Shown here: one piece after another, positions 1 to 9,097 of the stretch
Position numbering within the stretch: position 1 is the first letter of the stretch
Layout: every line of letters begins with the position of its first letter
From: Anoxybacter fermentans
GTDB taxonomy: Bacteria > Bacillota > Halanaerobiia > DY22613
Assembly (NCBI RefSeq): GCF_003991135.1
Contig: NZ_CP016379.1
Coordinates: 3,410,001 to 3,474,000, forward strand
Length of the DNA: 64,000 bases
Direction of reading: 5' to 3'
Notes under the pieces: generated by a model
Told to the model about the DNA's origin: nothing
Database searches by the model: none
What the model saw: the letters and a program-made list of their open reading frames with translations, nothing else
Made by a program: the position numbers and the translations under genes

Positions 1-474
1 TCTTTTGCTGGTGGAAGTATGGGTTCTGCTGTAGGTGAAAAAGTTACCTCTTTAATAGAATATGCACTAAGCAAACGTTTGCCACTTATAATAATCTCCA
101 CTGCTGGTGGCGCCAGAATGCAGGAAGGAATGCTTTCTTTAATGCAGATGGCCAAGACAAGTGCTGCTCTGGCCAAATTTGATAGTGCGGGTTTACTCTA
201 TATTTCCATTTTAACAGATCCGACCAGTGGTGGGGTAACAGCGAGTTATGCCATGTTGGGTGATATTAACTTAGCAGAACCTGGTGCTTTGATAGCCTTT
301 GCCGGTCCGCGGGTGATTAAGCAAACTATTAGACAGGAATTACCAGAAGGATTTCAGAAAGCAGAGTTTTTACTCGAACACGGAATGATAGATCGGGTTG
401 TACATCGGCATAAGTTGCGGGATGAATTGTTCAGAATTCTTCAAATGCATAGATTGGTAGGTGAAGTAAGTTGA
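1..474 (+). CDS. accD: Acetyl-CoA carboxylase carboxyltransferase subunit beta, 3' part
   Basis: This is the C-terminal part of AccD; the reading frame is open from base 1, so the 5' end lies outside the window. With AccA it forms the carboxyltransferase that moves CO2 from carboxybiotin to acetyl-CoA, giving malonyl-CoA for fatty-acid synthesis in the cytoplasm. The visible sequence carries the crotonase-like core, with [24 protein letters not shown] and FAGPRVI, as in the family. The zinc-finger N-terminus is missing because of the window edge. It ends with TGA at 472-474, overlapping the candidate start of accA by four bases, so the subunits are probably translationally coupled. Identification is very secure. 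Confidence 0.95.
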   Translation, partial: SFAGGSMGSAVGEKVTSLIEYALSKRLPLIIISTAGGARMQEGMLSLMQMAKTSAALAKFDSAGLLYISILTDPTSGGVTASYAMLGDINLAEPGALIAFAGPRVIKQTIRQELPEGFQKAEFLLEHGMIDRVVHRHKLRDELFRILQMHRLVGEVS

Positions 475-1454
475 CAATGAATATTTTAGAATTTGAACGC
501 CCGATCTATGAGCTGGAGAAGAAGATTGAGGAATTAAGGGCCTTTATGGAAGAACAGAATATTGATCTTTCAGAGGAGATTCAACGGTTGGAAGAAAAAT
601 TGGTAGGGATAAGTGAGAATATTTATAATAATCTCCATCCATGGCAGATATTGCAGATTGCCCGTCATCCGGAACGTCCTCTCACCAGTGATTATATAGA
701 GCTGATCTGTGATGATTTTATCGAGTTGCACGGAGATCGTCGATTTGGTGATGATCCGGCTATTATAGGCGGGATTGGCTTAATTGAAGGTAATCCTGTC
801 ACCATTATTGGGCATCAAAAGGGAAAAACTACCAAAGAAAATCTTAAGCGCAATTTCGGGATGGCTCATCCTGAAGGTTATCGGAAGGCTTTACGACTAA
901 TGAAGCAGGCTGAGAAATTCAATCGTCCTATTATAACTTTTATTAATACTCCGGGTGCTTATCCGGGGATAGGAGCTGAAGAGAGAGGACAAGCAGAGGC
1001 AATTGCAAGAAATCTTTTTGAAATGTCTAAGTTGAGAGTTCCAATTCTGGTTTATGTGATTGGTGAAGGAGGTAGCGGTGGCGCTCTGGGAATTGGTGTA
1101 GGGGATAAGATTATTATGTTTCAATTTAGTTATTACTCTGTCTGTTCACCTGAAGCCTGTGCATCAATTCTCTGGAGAAATGCTGCAGAAGCAAAAGCTG
1201 CTTCAGAAGCATTGCGTCTGACCGCTTCGGATCTTTTAGAATTGGGAATTGTGGATGATGTTTTAATAGAGCCCCGCGGAGGTGCTCATAAAGATCCGAC
1301 TGGTATGGCTAAAACTTTAAAAGAATCAATCCTTAAAAACTTAAATGACTTAAGAAAACTTTCTAGAGAAGAATTGTTGGCTAGAAGGTATAATAAGTAT
1401 AGAAAAATAGGTCAATTTTTGATGCAGCAACTCAATAAGAATAAAATGGAATAA
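471..1454 (+). CDS. accA: Acetyl-CoA carboxylase carboxyltransferase subunit alpha
   Basis: AccA is the alpha subunit of the acetyl-CoA carboxylase carboxyltransferase and partners AccD immediately upstream. The protein (327 aa from TTG) has the family's N-terminal coiled-coil segment (about residues 10-55), the LHGDR motif near residue 85, and the crotonase-fold oxyanion region [12 protein letters not shown] near residue 200. The length is normal for the family. The start is either TTG at 471, overlapping the accD stop, or ATG at 477; an AGGTGA ribosome site at 459-464 fits either. It appears to be co-transcribed with accD and followed 13 bases later by pfkA, linking fatty-acid synthesis and glycolysis genes in one operon. 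Confidence 0.95.
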   Translation: MTMNILEFERPIYELEKKIEELRAFMEEQNIDLSEEIQRLEEKLVGISENIYNNLHPWQILQIARHPERPLTSDYIELICDDFIELHGDRRFGDDPAIIGGIGLIEGNPVTIIGHQKGKTTKENLKRNFGMAHPEGYRKALRLMKQAEKFNRPIITFINTPGAYPGIGAEERGQAEAIARNLFEMSKLRVPILVYVIGEGGSGGALGIGVGDKIIMFQFSYYSVCSPEACASILWRNAAEAKAASEALRLTASDLLELGIVDDVLIEPRGGAHKDPTGMAKTLKESILKNLNDLRKLSREELLARRYNKYRKIGQFLMQQLNKNKME

Positions 1455-1467
1455 AGGGGTGGTATAA

Positions 1468-2469
<1,002 letters not shown>

Positions 2470-2559
2470 ATTATTTTAATTTAAACTCTTTATTGAAGTG
2501 ATATATTATCTTTTTATAAGGTTAATATATTAAAAAGAGTGGTGGGAGTGATTAAAAAG

Positions 2560-4308
2560 ATGAGAAGGACTAAAATTGTTTGTACTATTGGACCTGCTAG
2601 TGAGAGTAAAGAAGTTTTAAAGGAATTGATAAAAGCTGGTATGAATGTTGCCCGTTTGAATTTTTCTCATGGTAGTCATGAAGAACACGGAAGAAGAATT
2701 AAAAGAATCCGTGAGGCTGCTAAGGAGTTGGGTGTTAATGTTGCAATTATGCTGGATACCAAAGGTCCGGAGATTCGGAGCGGTATCCTGAAAGAAGATA
2801 AGGTAGAACTTGTAAAAGGACAGAAGTTGATTCTTACTACTGAGGAGATTGAAGGAGATGCTAATCGGGTTAGTGTAAGTTATAAGAATCTGCCTAATGA
2901 TCTTTATGAAGGAGCACGAATTCTGGTTGATGATGGATTGATTGAGCTTAAAGTTGAGAAGATCTACGAAAATGAGATCCATACTGTTGTTATTAATGGA
3001 GGAATTTTAGGTTCCCGTAAAAGTATTAATCTGCCGGGAGTTAAGATAAATCTGCCTGCTTTAACTCAAAAGGATATTGATGATCTTAAGTTTGGAATTG
3101 AACAGGGTGTAGATTTTATTGCAGCATCTTTTGTGCGTAAAGCTGCAGATGTTTTAGAAATTCGCCGTATTTTAGAGGAAGCAGGAGCTGATATTCATAT
3201 TATTTCTAAAATTGAAAATGCTGAAGGTGTAGAAAATATTGATGAAATCATTAAAGTATCTGATGGAATTATGGTTGCCAGAGGAGATCTGGGGGTTGAA
3301 ATTCCTGCTGAACAGGTACCAATTGTTCAGAAGATGATTATTCGTAAGTGTAATAAAGCAGGTAAACCGGTTATTACTGCTACTCAGATGCTGGATTCCA
3401 TGATCCGTAATCCGCGTCCGACACGTGCAGAAGCCAGTGACGTAGCTAATGCAATTTTTGACGGTACAGATGCTACAATGCTTTCTGGTGAAACTGCTGC
3501 TGGTTCTTATCCTGTTGAGGCAGTTAAAATGATGGCACGAATTGCTGAACGGACTGAGTCTTCTCTCAGTTTCGAGGAAATTCTTGCTAATTTTGATACT
3601 CCTGAAGCAACTACTACTGATGCCATCAGTTATGCTACCTGTAATATTGCATTAGACTTAGGTGCTGCTGCTATAATAACTTCTACCCGTTCCGGTTATA
3701 CTGCACGGGCGGTTTCCAAATATAGACCTAAGTCACCTATTATTGCAGCTACTCCGAATGAATCAGTTTTGCGTAAATTATTACTTGCTTTTGGAGTTTA
3801 TCCGATTCTTGTTCCGGAAACATCTACAACTGATGAAATGATTGAAGTTTCTGTAAATGGAGCTTTAGAACAGGGATTAATTAACGAGGGTGACCTTGTG
3901 GTTATCACTGCTGGTACTCCAGTAGGTGTACCGGGAACTACTAATTTATTAAAAGTACATGTTGCAGGAAAAGTATTGGTACGCGGTACCGGTATTGGTA
4001 AAACAGCAAAAACTGGGCGTGTGGTTATTGCCAATAATGCCAAGGAAGCTATTGAAAAGGTGAAAGAAGGAGATATTCTGGTTGCTTATGAAACAGATCG
4101 GGAATGGATGCCTGCTATTGAGAAGGTAGTGGCAATTATTACCGAACGGGGCGGTCTGACTTCCCATGCGGCTATTGTGGGTCTTAATCTAGGAATTCCA
4201 GTAATTGTCGGTGCAGAAGATGCAATGTCAATTCTTGAAGATGAGATGGTTGTAACGGTAGATTGTATTCGCGGCCAGGTCTATAGAGGTAAAGCAACAG
4301 TTTTATAA
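2560..4308 (+). CDS. pyk: Pyruvate kinase with C-terminal PEP-utilizer domain
   Basis: Converts phosphoenolpyruvate and ADP to pyruvate and ATP. The 582-aa protein has the TIM-barrel catalytic core (LNFSHG near residue 35, [10 protein letters not shown] near 70, [12 protein letters not shown] near 240, TATQMLDSM near 270), the alpha/beta allosteric domain, and an extra C-terminal phosphohistidine-type domain ending in [11 protein letters not shown]. That extra domain is typical of Bacillales and Clostridia pyruvate kinases. Upstream GTG codons are open in frame from 2539, but the GGTGGGAG ribosome site at 2541-2548 points to ATG at 2560. It is followed by a clear intrinsic terminator that closes the acc-pfk-pyk cluster. 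Confidence 0.96.
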   Translation: MRRTKIVCTIGPASESKEVLKELIKAGMNVARLNFSHGSHEEHGRRIKRIREAAKELGVNVAIMLDTKGPEIRSGILKEDKVELVKGQKLILTTEEIEGDANRVSVSYKNLPNDLYEGARILVDDGLIELKVEKIYENEIHTVVINGGILGSRKSINLPGVKINLPALTQKDIDDLKFGIEQGVDFIAASFVRKAADVLEIRRILEEAGADIHIISKIENAEGVENIDEIIKVSDGIMVARGDLGVEIPAEQVPIVQKMIIRKCNKAGKPVITATQMLDSMIRNPRPTRAEASDVANAIFDGTDATMLSGETAAGSYPVEAVKMMARIAERTESSLSFEEILANFDTPEATTTDAISYATCNIALDLGAAAIITSTRSGYTARAVSKYRPKSPIIAATPNESVLRKLLLAFGVYPILVPETSTTDEMIEVSVNGALEQGLINEGDLVVITAGTPVGVPGTTNLLKVHVAGKVLVRGTGIGKTAKTGRVVIANNAKEAIEKVKEGDILVAYETDREWMPAIEKVVAIITERGGLTSHAAIVGLNLGIPVIVGAEDAMSILEDEMVVTVDCIRGQVYRGKATVL

Positions 4309-4319
4309 TCTTCAGTTCT

Positions 4320-4360
4320 GCCCTTTCTGTAAGTAATTGCAGAAAGGGCTATTTTATTTT
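4320..4360 (+). terminator. Intrinsic terminator after pyk
   Basis: Perfect 10-bp inverted repeat GCCCTTTCTG / CAGAAAGGGC (4320-4329 and 4340-4349) with a 10-base loop, followed by TATTTTATTTT. It lies 12 bases after the pyk stop. Confidence 0.9.
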
Positions 4361-4425
4361 AATTCTATTTAACCGTTCCATAGCATAAAATAAAAGAAGG
4401 TGGATTAGCGAAAGGGGGCATTTTT

Positions 4426-4890
4426 GTGTTTATACGCTTGTTATTAATCTTTTCGATTATTCCACTGATAGAATTGGCTTTGTTAATAAAGGTAGGTGGT
4501 TATCTTGGAATTATACCTACCATTATTTTAGTAGCAGGTACTGGTGTGGTTGGGGTATCTCTGGCCCGTTCTCAGGGGTTTCAATTAATTCAGGAGTTAA
4601 AATTAACTCTTAAAAGAGGGGAGCTACCAGCAGATCACCTTATTCAAGGGTTATTAATCTTGATAGGAGCAGCTATGCTTCTTACCCCAGGTTTACTGAC
4701 TGATACTGTTGGATTTCTTTTGATTATCCCACCAACTCGTCGTTTCACTGCCAGTTATGTTAGAAGAAAAATACGTAAATGGATTGAAAAGGGTAAGCTC
4801 CATATCAGTTATGATGAATATCGGAATCCTTATGGAACCGATGATTATAATTATGAGGATTCAATTGATGTCGATTTTGAGGAAAAATAA
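4426..4890 (+). CDS. fxsA: FxsA family membrane protein
   Basis: A 154-aa protein of the FxsA (suppressor of F exclusion of phage T7) family. The N-terminal two thirds contain three to four hydrophobic segments, with the family's LIELALLIKVGGYLG start and LLTPGLLTDTVGFLLIIPP in the third segment. A charged cytoplasmic tail rich in Asp, Tyr and Glu follows. The role outside phage exclusion is unknown for the family. Start is GTG at 4426, supported by AAAGGGGGC at 4411-4419; there is no good ATG. It stands alone between the pyk terminator and a palindromic repeat, so it is probably monocistronic. Confidence 0.88.
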   Translation: MFIRLLLIFSIIPLIELALLIKVGGYLGIIPTIILVAGTGVVGVSLARSQGFQLIQELKLTLKRGELPADHLIQGLLILIGAAMLLTPGLLTDTVGFLLIIPPTRRFTASYVRRKIRKWIEKGKLHISYDEYRNPYGTDDYNYEDSIDVDFEEK

Positions 4891-4893
4891 AAA

Positions 4894-5060
4894 GATTAAA
4901 CTGCAAAAATTTAATTTTGAATGACATAGAAATTTTTCGTTAAACCATCTTAGTGAGATTTCAGTCGAAATCAGGCCTCATCACGGGATGTGATGGGGCC
5001 TGATTTCGATTGAAATTGAACTTTAGATGGTTCGAAAAATTTCTTCTGACATAAAAAAAG
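4894..5060. repeat. Palindromic interspersed repeat, copy A (right end truncated)
   Basis: Copy of the window-wide element. It begins GATTAAACTGC and continues through the inner stem (CATCTTAGTGAGATTTCAG with its complement at 5000-5035). The final AAAATTAGCTTTTTGCAGT arm is lost just before the 5064-5453 gene, leaving only traces. It separates fxsA from the convergent gene downstream. Confidence 0.85.
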
Positions 5061-5063
5061 AAA

Positions 5064-5453
5064 TTAAGCACTCAAAGTACGGATTTCTTTGGGAGAGAGT
5101 TTTCGTAAGATGAATTCAAATCCACAGGTTTCTATTGAGACATTTTTACGGAGAAAATGTGCATCCATTGTGTCAAATCCCAGCTTAAAGGGGATATTTA
5201 AACAATCTACCACTTGACCGTTTTCAGTATGGCTTCCTTTAATAACAATTGAACCAAGCTTTTCTTTGCGCTTTAATCCCAGACGGCGACAAAGGCCTTT
5301 ATCTTCTAAAGGTCGGATTTGTAAATCTTTGACCTGAACTGAAAAATTGGAGAGGATTAGGCCATCTTTTTTTACCTGGATTTGAATCCATTTGCCTTTA
5401 TATAAATGATGAAGCTGATCAAAAATCTCATCAAAAGTTTTTGTGATTTTCAT
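5064..5453 (-). CDS. Hypothetical protein, 129 aa
   Basis: I do not recognise this protein. It is soluble, mixed alpha/beta in appearance, with no signal peptide, membrane segment or cysteine cluster beyond three scattered Cys. The frame is open to 5489. However, on the minus strand AGGAG is followed by TGATGCAT and then ATG at 5453, which gives ideal spacing, so I place the start there (MKITKTFDEIFDQ). The remote possibility of a small beta-barrel (PilZ-like) fold cannot be tested by eye. It is monocistronic, convergent with fxsA, and flanked on both sides by copies of the palindromic repeat. Confidence 0.7.
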   Translation of the reverse strand: MKITKTFDEIFDQLHHLYKGKWIQIQVKKDGLILSNFSVQVKDLQIRPLEDKGLCRRLGLKRKEKLGSIVIKGSHTENGQVVDCLNIPFKLGFDTMDAHFLRKNVSIETCGFEFILRKLSPKEIRTLSA

Positions 5454-5571
5454 ATGCATCACTCCTGTTATAAAAATATGTCCTGACACATATCAGTATT
5501 ACCCCAAATAGTTTTATCTAAACATTGAATCCAAAAAAATTTTGTTCATTGTTTAATTTTTTTAATGTGAT

Positions 5572-5791
5572 GGTTAAACTGCAAAAAGCTAATTTTCGCT
5601 TCTTGAAAAATTTTTCGAACCATCTAAAGCTTGGTTTCCACCGAAATAAGGTTTCCTAATCAAAGGGCCCTTCTGGCCTTTGATTAGCTCATCACCTCCT
5701 GTGATGAGGCCTTATTTTATCGGAAATCTCGCTAAGATGGTTTGGCGAAAAATTTCTATGTCGCTCAAAATTAGCTTTTTGCAGTATAATT
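5572..5791. repeat. Palindromic interspersed repeat, copy B
   Basis: Full-length copy (about 220 bp) from GGTTAAACTGCAAAAAGC to GCTTTTTGCAGTATAATT. The outer arms pair over most of their length. The centre holds two small hairpins, TCAAAGGGCCC..GGCCTTTGA and CTCATCACCTCCTGTGATGAG. It occupies most of the 445-bp gap between two divergent genes. Confidence 0.9.
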
Positions 5792-5897
5792 TTATTGTTA
5801 TAAAAATGTCGATTAAATTTCTATAATAATGCAGGAACCCAAAAAATTATATTTAATATATTTAATAGTACTTACAGGAAAAATGGAGGGTTAGATT

Positions 5898-7004
5898 ATG
5901 GAAAGGAATATACTGAAAATAGATTTGGCAGATGATGCAGATGTAAGTAATCTTTCAAAAATAAAAACCTTATTGTATCATCATTTACAGCATAAACCCA
6001 GTCCTCCGCTGATTGGAAAACTATATTTGAACCAGGGCCTGGTTTATTGCAAAATTAAAAATTACCCTCTAGCTCATGAAGCCTGGGAAAAAGCCGCCAG
6101 TTATTTTAAAGATTTCAGTGATCCCTTTAATCTTGCATTAACCTATTATTATCAAGGACTCCTTTTTTCAGAAGAAGAGGAGGTAGTTAAGGCTCTTGAA
6201 AAATGGAATCAGGTGTTGGTACTTTTATCTGATGACCAGGAAGAGAAGGCTCTGCTCAAATGTCAAACTCTTTATCAGATTGGTAAAACTTTGCTGGAGA
6301 TTGGTGAGCTGGAGCGGGCAAATGAATATTTAAAAAAAGGGGCCAGAATCGCAAAACAGGGGAAGTATATCTATGAGGAGGCATTGATAACCCAGGAACT
6401 GGCCCGGGTTTGGGTTAAGATGGGAGAATGGAATAGGGCTTTGCAATTATATTATAAAACTATTGCTAAGTGGAAAGAATTAAAGGAAGAACGGCGGATT
6501 GGGATGGTATTAGATGATCTGGGTTATTTATATTGCCAGCTGGGAGATGTTAAAAAAGCGATTAATGCTTTTAAATATAGTTTACGGATACAAAAAAAAT
6601 ATCAGGATGAAGATTTGTCTCAAACTTTACTTCAACTGGGAAGGTTATATCTAAGGATTGATCCAGAGAAAACTAAATATTATTGTCAGGAGATTATTAA
6701 AATTCTTTTAGAGGAATTGGGTTATCGATTTACAGAAGCCCAGGAAAAACAACTTGCCCATGTTTTTTTTCTGATGGGATTGTATTGTCGGGAGAAAAGT
6801 GATAGAAAGAATATGCTTATGTTTTTAAAGCAAAGTCTTTCTATTTATAAAAAATTCCACATGGAAGCTCAATGGTATGAAGTATATAAAATTTATAAAA
6901 AATATGCTCAGTCAAAGATAGAAGAAAGATTTAACGAAGCAAAGGAACTGGTGAATCAATTGGTCCATCATGAAAAACTTCGTTTACATAAATTTATTGG
7001 TTAA
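5898..7004 (+). CDS. TPR-repeat protein
   Basis: A 368-aa cytoplasmic protein made almost entirely of tetratricopeptide-type helical hairpins (for example residues 40-75, 85-120, 125-160, 170-200 and 205-240), with repeated A-x-x-x-Y and G-x-L-Y features such as LDDLGYLYCQLGDVKKAINAF. There is no signal peptide, no catalytic domain and no N-terminal HTH, so it is not a Rap/PlcR-type regulator that I can prove. It may be a scaffold for protein-protein contact. Start ATG 5898 follows a GGAGGG ribosome site with good spacing. It is isolated between palindromic repeats B and C, so the context gives no functional hint. Confidence 0.8.
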   Translation: MERNILKIDLADDADVSNLSKIKTLLYHHLQHKPSPPLIGKLYLNQGLVYCKIKNYPLAHEAWEKAASYFKDFSDPFNLALTYYYQGLLFSEEEEVVKALEKWNQVLVLLSDDQEEKALLKCQTLYQIGKTLLEIGELERANEYLKKGARIAKQGKYIYEEALITQELARVWVKMGEWNRALQLYYKTIAKWKELKEERRIGMVLDDLGYLYCQLGDVKKAINAFKYSLRIQKKYQDEDLSQTLLQLGRLYLRIDPEKTKYYCQEIIKILLEELGYRFTEAQEKQLAHVFFLMGLYCREKSDRKNMLMFLKQSLSIYKKFHMEAQWYEVYKIYKKYAQSKIEERFNEAKELVNQLVHHEKLRLHKFIG

Positions 7005-7009
7005 TATAT

Positions 7010-7139
7010 GATTATACTGCACAAAGCTAATTTTGAGCGGTATAGAAATTTTTCGCTAAACTATCTTAAGTGAGATCGAACTTTAGATGGTTCGAAAAAT
7101 TTCTTCTGAAGCGAAAAATTAGCTTTGTGCAGTAAAATA
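7010..7139. repeat. Palindromic interspersed repeat, copy C (short form)
   Basis: A 130-bp version. The outer arms (ACTGCACAAAGCTAATTTT ... AAAATTAGCTTTGTGC) and the second stem are kept, but the two apical hairpins are deleted. The arm variant GCACAAAGC/GCTTTGTGC and the right flank AAAATAAGATTA are shared with copy E near 22.5 kb, so C and E form a subfamily. Confidence 0.85.
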
Positions 7140-7212
7140 AGATTACATGTCCGGAGGGCATTTTGAGCTTGTTGACAAACCTTTCTTTTTTAAAGATTTG
7201 CCTGTGCACTGC

Positions 7213-7349
7213 CAGAAAAACTAAATATAATTTCTGAAGCGTATAAGTCAAGGCTTAAAGCCAGGAGGGCAGAAGCCTTGACTTTTAAGGACGCGTAGCC
7301 AGGATGGCGGAGCGTCCGGTAGCGGAGAAAATTATATTTAGTTTTTCTG
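7213..7349. repeat. Large cloverleaf-like inverted repeat of a different sequence family
   Basis: The outer stem is a perfect 21-bp inverted repeat (7213-7233 with 7329-7349). Inside lie two further perfect hairpins: AAGTCAAGGCTT/AAGCCTTGACTT (7245-7256 with 7273-7284) and GGACGC/GCGTCC (7289-7294 with 7312-7317). The plan of an outer stem plus two inner hairpins matches that of the abundant palindromic repeat, but the sequence differs. It is flanked at about 7145-7160 and 7402-7418 by two near-identical GGGCATTTTG hairpins. No credible reading frame crosses it, and it fills the 420-bp gap between the TPR gene and sspH. Confidence 0.75.
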
Positions 7350-7424
7350 TTCCTCTGTGGGAGTAAGTTATGTGCACCTCTTCTTTTTCAACAGCCTGAC
7401 ATGCCCGAAGGGCATTTTGTTTTA

Positions 7425-7607
7425 TTATCCCTCTTCCACCAACTGATCAACCGGAACTTCAATGATGTTGTTTGATGTAGCAGGCATTTTTACCTGTGCT
7501 GTATTTTTGCTAGCATTTAAATTGGTAATCCAGACCTTTGTTCCTTTGTAAGTAACATCAATTGTTTCAGGGGAATTTAAAATCTCCTGTGCTCTTTCAA
7601 ACTTCAT
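7425..7607 (-). CDS. sspH: H-type small acid-soluble spore protein
   Basis: A 60-aa protein matching the SspH family along its whole length. It starts MKFERAQEILNSPE, has the central VTYKGTKVWI and ends VPVDQLVEEG. H-type SASPs are minor proteins made in the forespore during sporulation. The presence of the gene indicates that the organism descends from, or still belongs to, an endospore-forming lineage. On the minus strand an AAAGGAGATG ribosome site precedes ATG. It is monocistronic; no sigma-G promoter could be assigned with confidence. The family match is clear despite the small size. Confidence 0.9.
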   Translation of the reverse strand: MKFERAQEILNSPETIDVTYKGTKVWITNLNASKNTAQVKMPATSNNIIEVPVDQLVEEG

Positions 7608-7751
7608 TTATTTACATCTCCTTTCTATCTTTATATTTAGTTTGTCTTAATTTAGAAAAAAAATTCACTCCTAATATTTACCATCTATTTTTGCAAGGTA
7701 AAACTGTCCTCTTTGGTGAATTTATAAGCAGGGTAGAAAGGAGGGGTTACA

Positions 7752-8645
7752 ATGCGTGAAATATTAATTAGTTTACTTATGGTAATAGTATTGGCGTTAA
7801 CTGGTCCTGTAGAGAAGGTTATAGGATCAATTGAGGTAAAGGTTAATGATATTAACCAGGTTCAGGGAGAAGTTTTAATGGTTCAGGTATCTGGTGAAAC
7901 CTCTCCACCTTATGGGACATTTCTAGGAAGAGAATTAAATTTTCAGTCTTATCAAGATGGATGGATTGCTCTTATCGGAATCTCTTACTGGACTGAACCT
8001 GGAACATATCCTTTATGGATTAAATTATCTAATGGTAAGGAGATTGAACAGTCAATCCGGGTTCATAAAGGGGATTTTAAAGAAAGCCATTTGACCATTT
8101 CAAAAGAAAAAGCAAAATTAGTCAACCCGTCTTTTAAAGATAAGGCTATAATTGAGCGGAAAGCTAGAGATAGGGAACGGATAAAAGAAGCCTATAATCA
8201 GAGTGAGCCTTTCCCTTTGTGGAATGGGCCATTTATTCGGCCAGCGGAGGGACGGATTACTACAGGTTATGGTTATACAAGATATGTAAATGGTAAGTTA
8301 AGTAATCGTCATTCGGGTTTGGATATAGCTAATGCTGTTGGAACTCCTATATATGCTGTCAATGATGGAATTGTCCGGCTTGCAGAAGAGTTATTGGTTA
8401 CCGGGAATACAATTATAATTGATCATGGAGCGGGTTTATATTCCAGTTATAGTCATCTTAGTGAACTGTTAGTTGAAGAAGGTGAGATGGTGAAAAAAGG
8501 ACAAATTATCGGTAAAATGGGCAGTACAGGGTTTTCTACCGGTAGTCATCTCCATTGGGTAATGAAAATTGGTGATGTTTATTTAAATCCGGAGCAATTT
8601 GTAGGGACAGATCTTTTTCAGGAGCTAGATTTTGTTATTCCGTAA
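7752..8645 (+). CDS. M23 family metallopeptidase (LytM/peptidoglycan endopeptidase type), secreted
   Basis: A 297-aa protein with an N-terminal hydrophobic signal segment (residues 1-20), an Ig-like or linker region (25-110), a charged helical stretch (115-150) and a C-terminal LytM/M23 domain. The zinc ligands are visible as HSGLD (His187, Asp191) and HLHW (His266, His268), so the enzyme should be catalytically competent. It is expected to cut peptidoglycan cross-bridges outside the cytoplasmic membrane, in cell-wall remodelling, sporulation or germination. An AAAGGAGGGG ribosome site supports ATG 7752. It is divergent from sspH, with palindromic repeat D directly downstream. Confidence 0.9.
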   Translation: MREILISLLMVIVLALTGPVEKVIGSIEVKVNDINQVQGEVLMVQVSGETSPPYGTFLGRELNFQSYQDGWIALIGISYWTEPGTYPLWIKLSNGKEIEQSIRVHKGDFKESHLTISKEKAKLVNPSFKDKAIIERKARDRERIKEAYNQSEPFPLWNGPFIRPAEGRITTGYGYTRYVNGKLSNRHSGLDIANAVGTPIYAVNDGIVRLAEELLVTGNTIIIDHGAGLYSSYSHLSELLVEEGEMVKKGQIIGKMGSTGFSTGSHLHWVMKIGDVYLNPEQFVGTDLFQELDFVIP

Positions 8646-8684
8646 CCTGATATATTGATGAAGAGCAGTTATAATTTAATGTAT

Positions 8685-8906
8685 GATTTTACTGCAAAAA
8701 ACTAATTTTGAGTACCATAGAAATTTTTCGTTTAACCATATTAGTGAGATTTCAGTCGAAATAAGGCCTCATATGAGGATGTGATGAGCTAATCAAGGGC
8801 CAGGAGGGCCCATTGATTAGTGTGTCTTATTTCGACTGAAATCGAACTTTAGATGGTTCGAAAAATTTCTTTTGAAGCGAAAAATTAGCTTTTTGCAGTT
8901 TAATCA
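8685..8906. repeat. Palindromic interspersed repeat, copy D
   Basis: Full-length copy (222 bp), GATTTTACTGCAAAAAACTA to GCTTTTTGCAGTTTAATC, in the opposite orientation to copy B. ATGTAT occurs on both sides, directly at the left boundary and directly after the right boundary, as expected for a 6-7 bp target duplication. Confidence 0.9.
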
Positions 8907-8930
8907 TGTATTAAAAGTAAGGATTGAAAG

Positions 8931-8965
8931 CAGTTTCCATATGGAAGCTGCATTTTTATTTTTTT
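8931..8965 (+). terminator. Intrinsic terminator upstream of the aminopeptidase gene
   Basis: Hairpin GCAGTTTCC(atat)GGAAGCTGC followed by ATTTTTATTTTTTTC. It lies after repeat D and may end transcription from the M23 gene before the next promoter. Positions are accurate to a base or two. Confidence 0.75.
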
Positions 8966-8986
8966 CATTAAAATGTCATTTTTATA

Positions 8987-9015
8987 TTGACAAGTATCTA
9001 AATGAATGATAAAAT
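8987..9015 (+). promoter_or_regulatory. Sigma-A type promoter for the ArsR-M28 fusion gene
   Basis: TTGACA (8987-8992), 17-bp spacer, TAAAAT (9010-9015), about 85 bases before the start codon. Confidence 0.65.
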
Positions 9016-9097
9016 TTAATTAGATAATTATATAAATAAATTATTCGAGTCAGTTTGATGTGAGCAGGATGTAAATTTACTCAAGAGGGGTGGTTTG

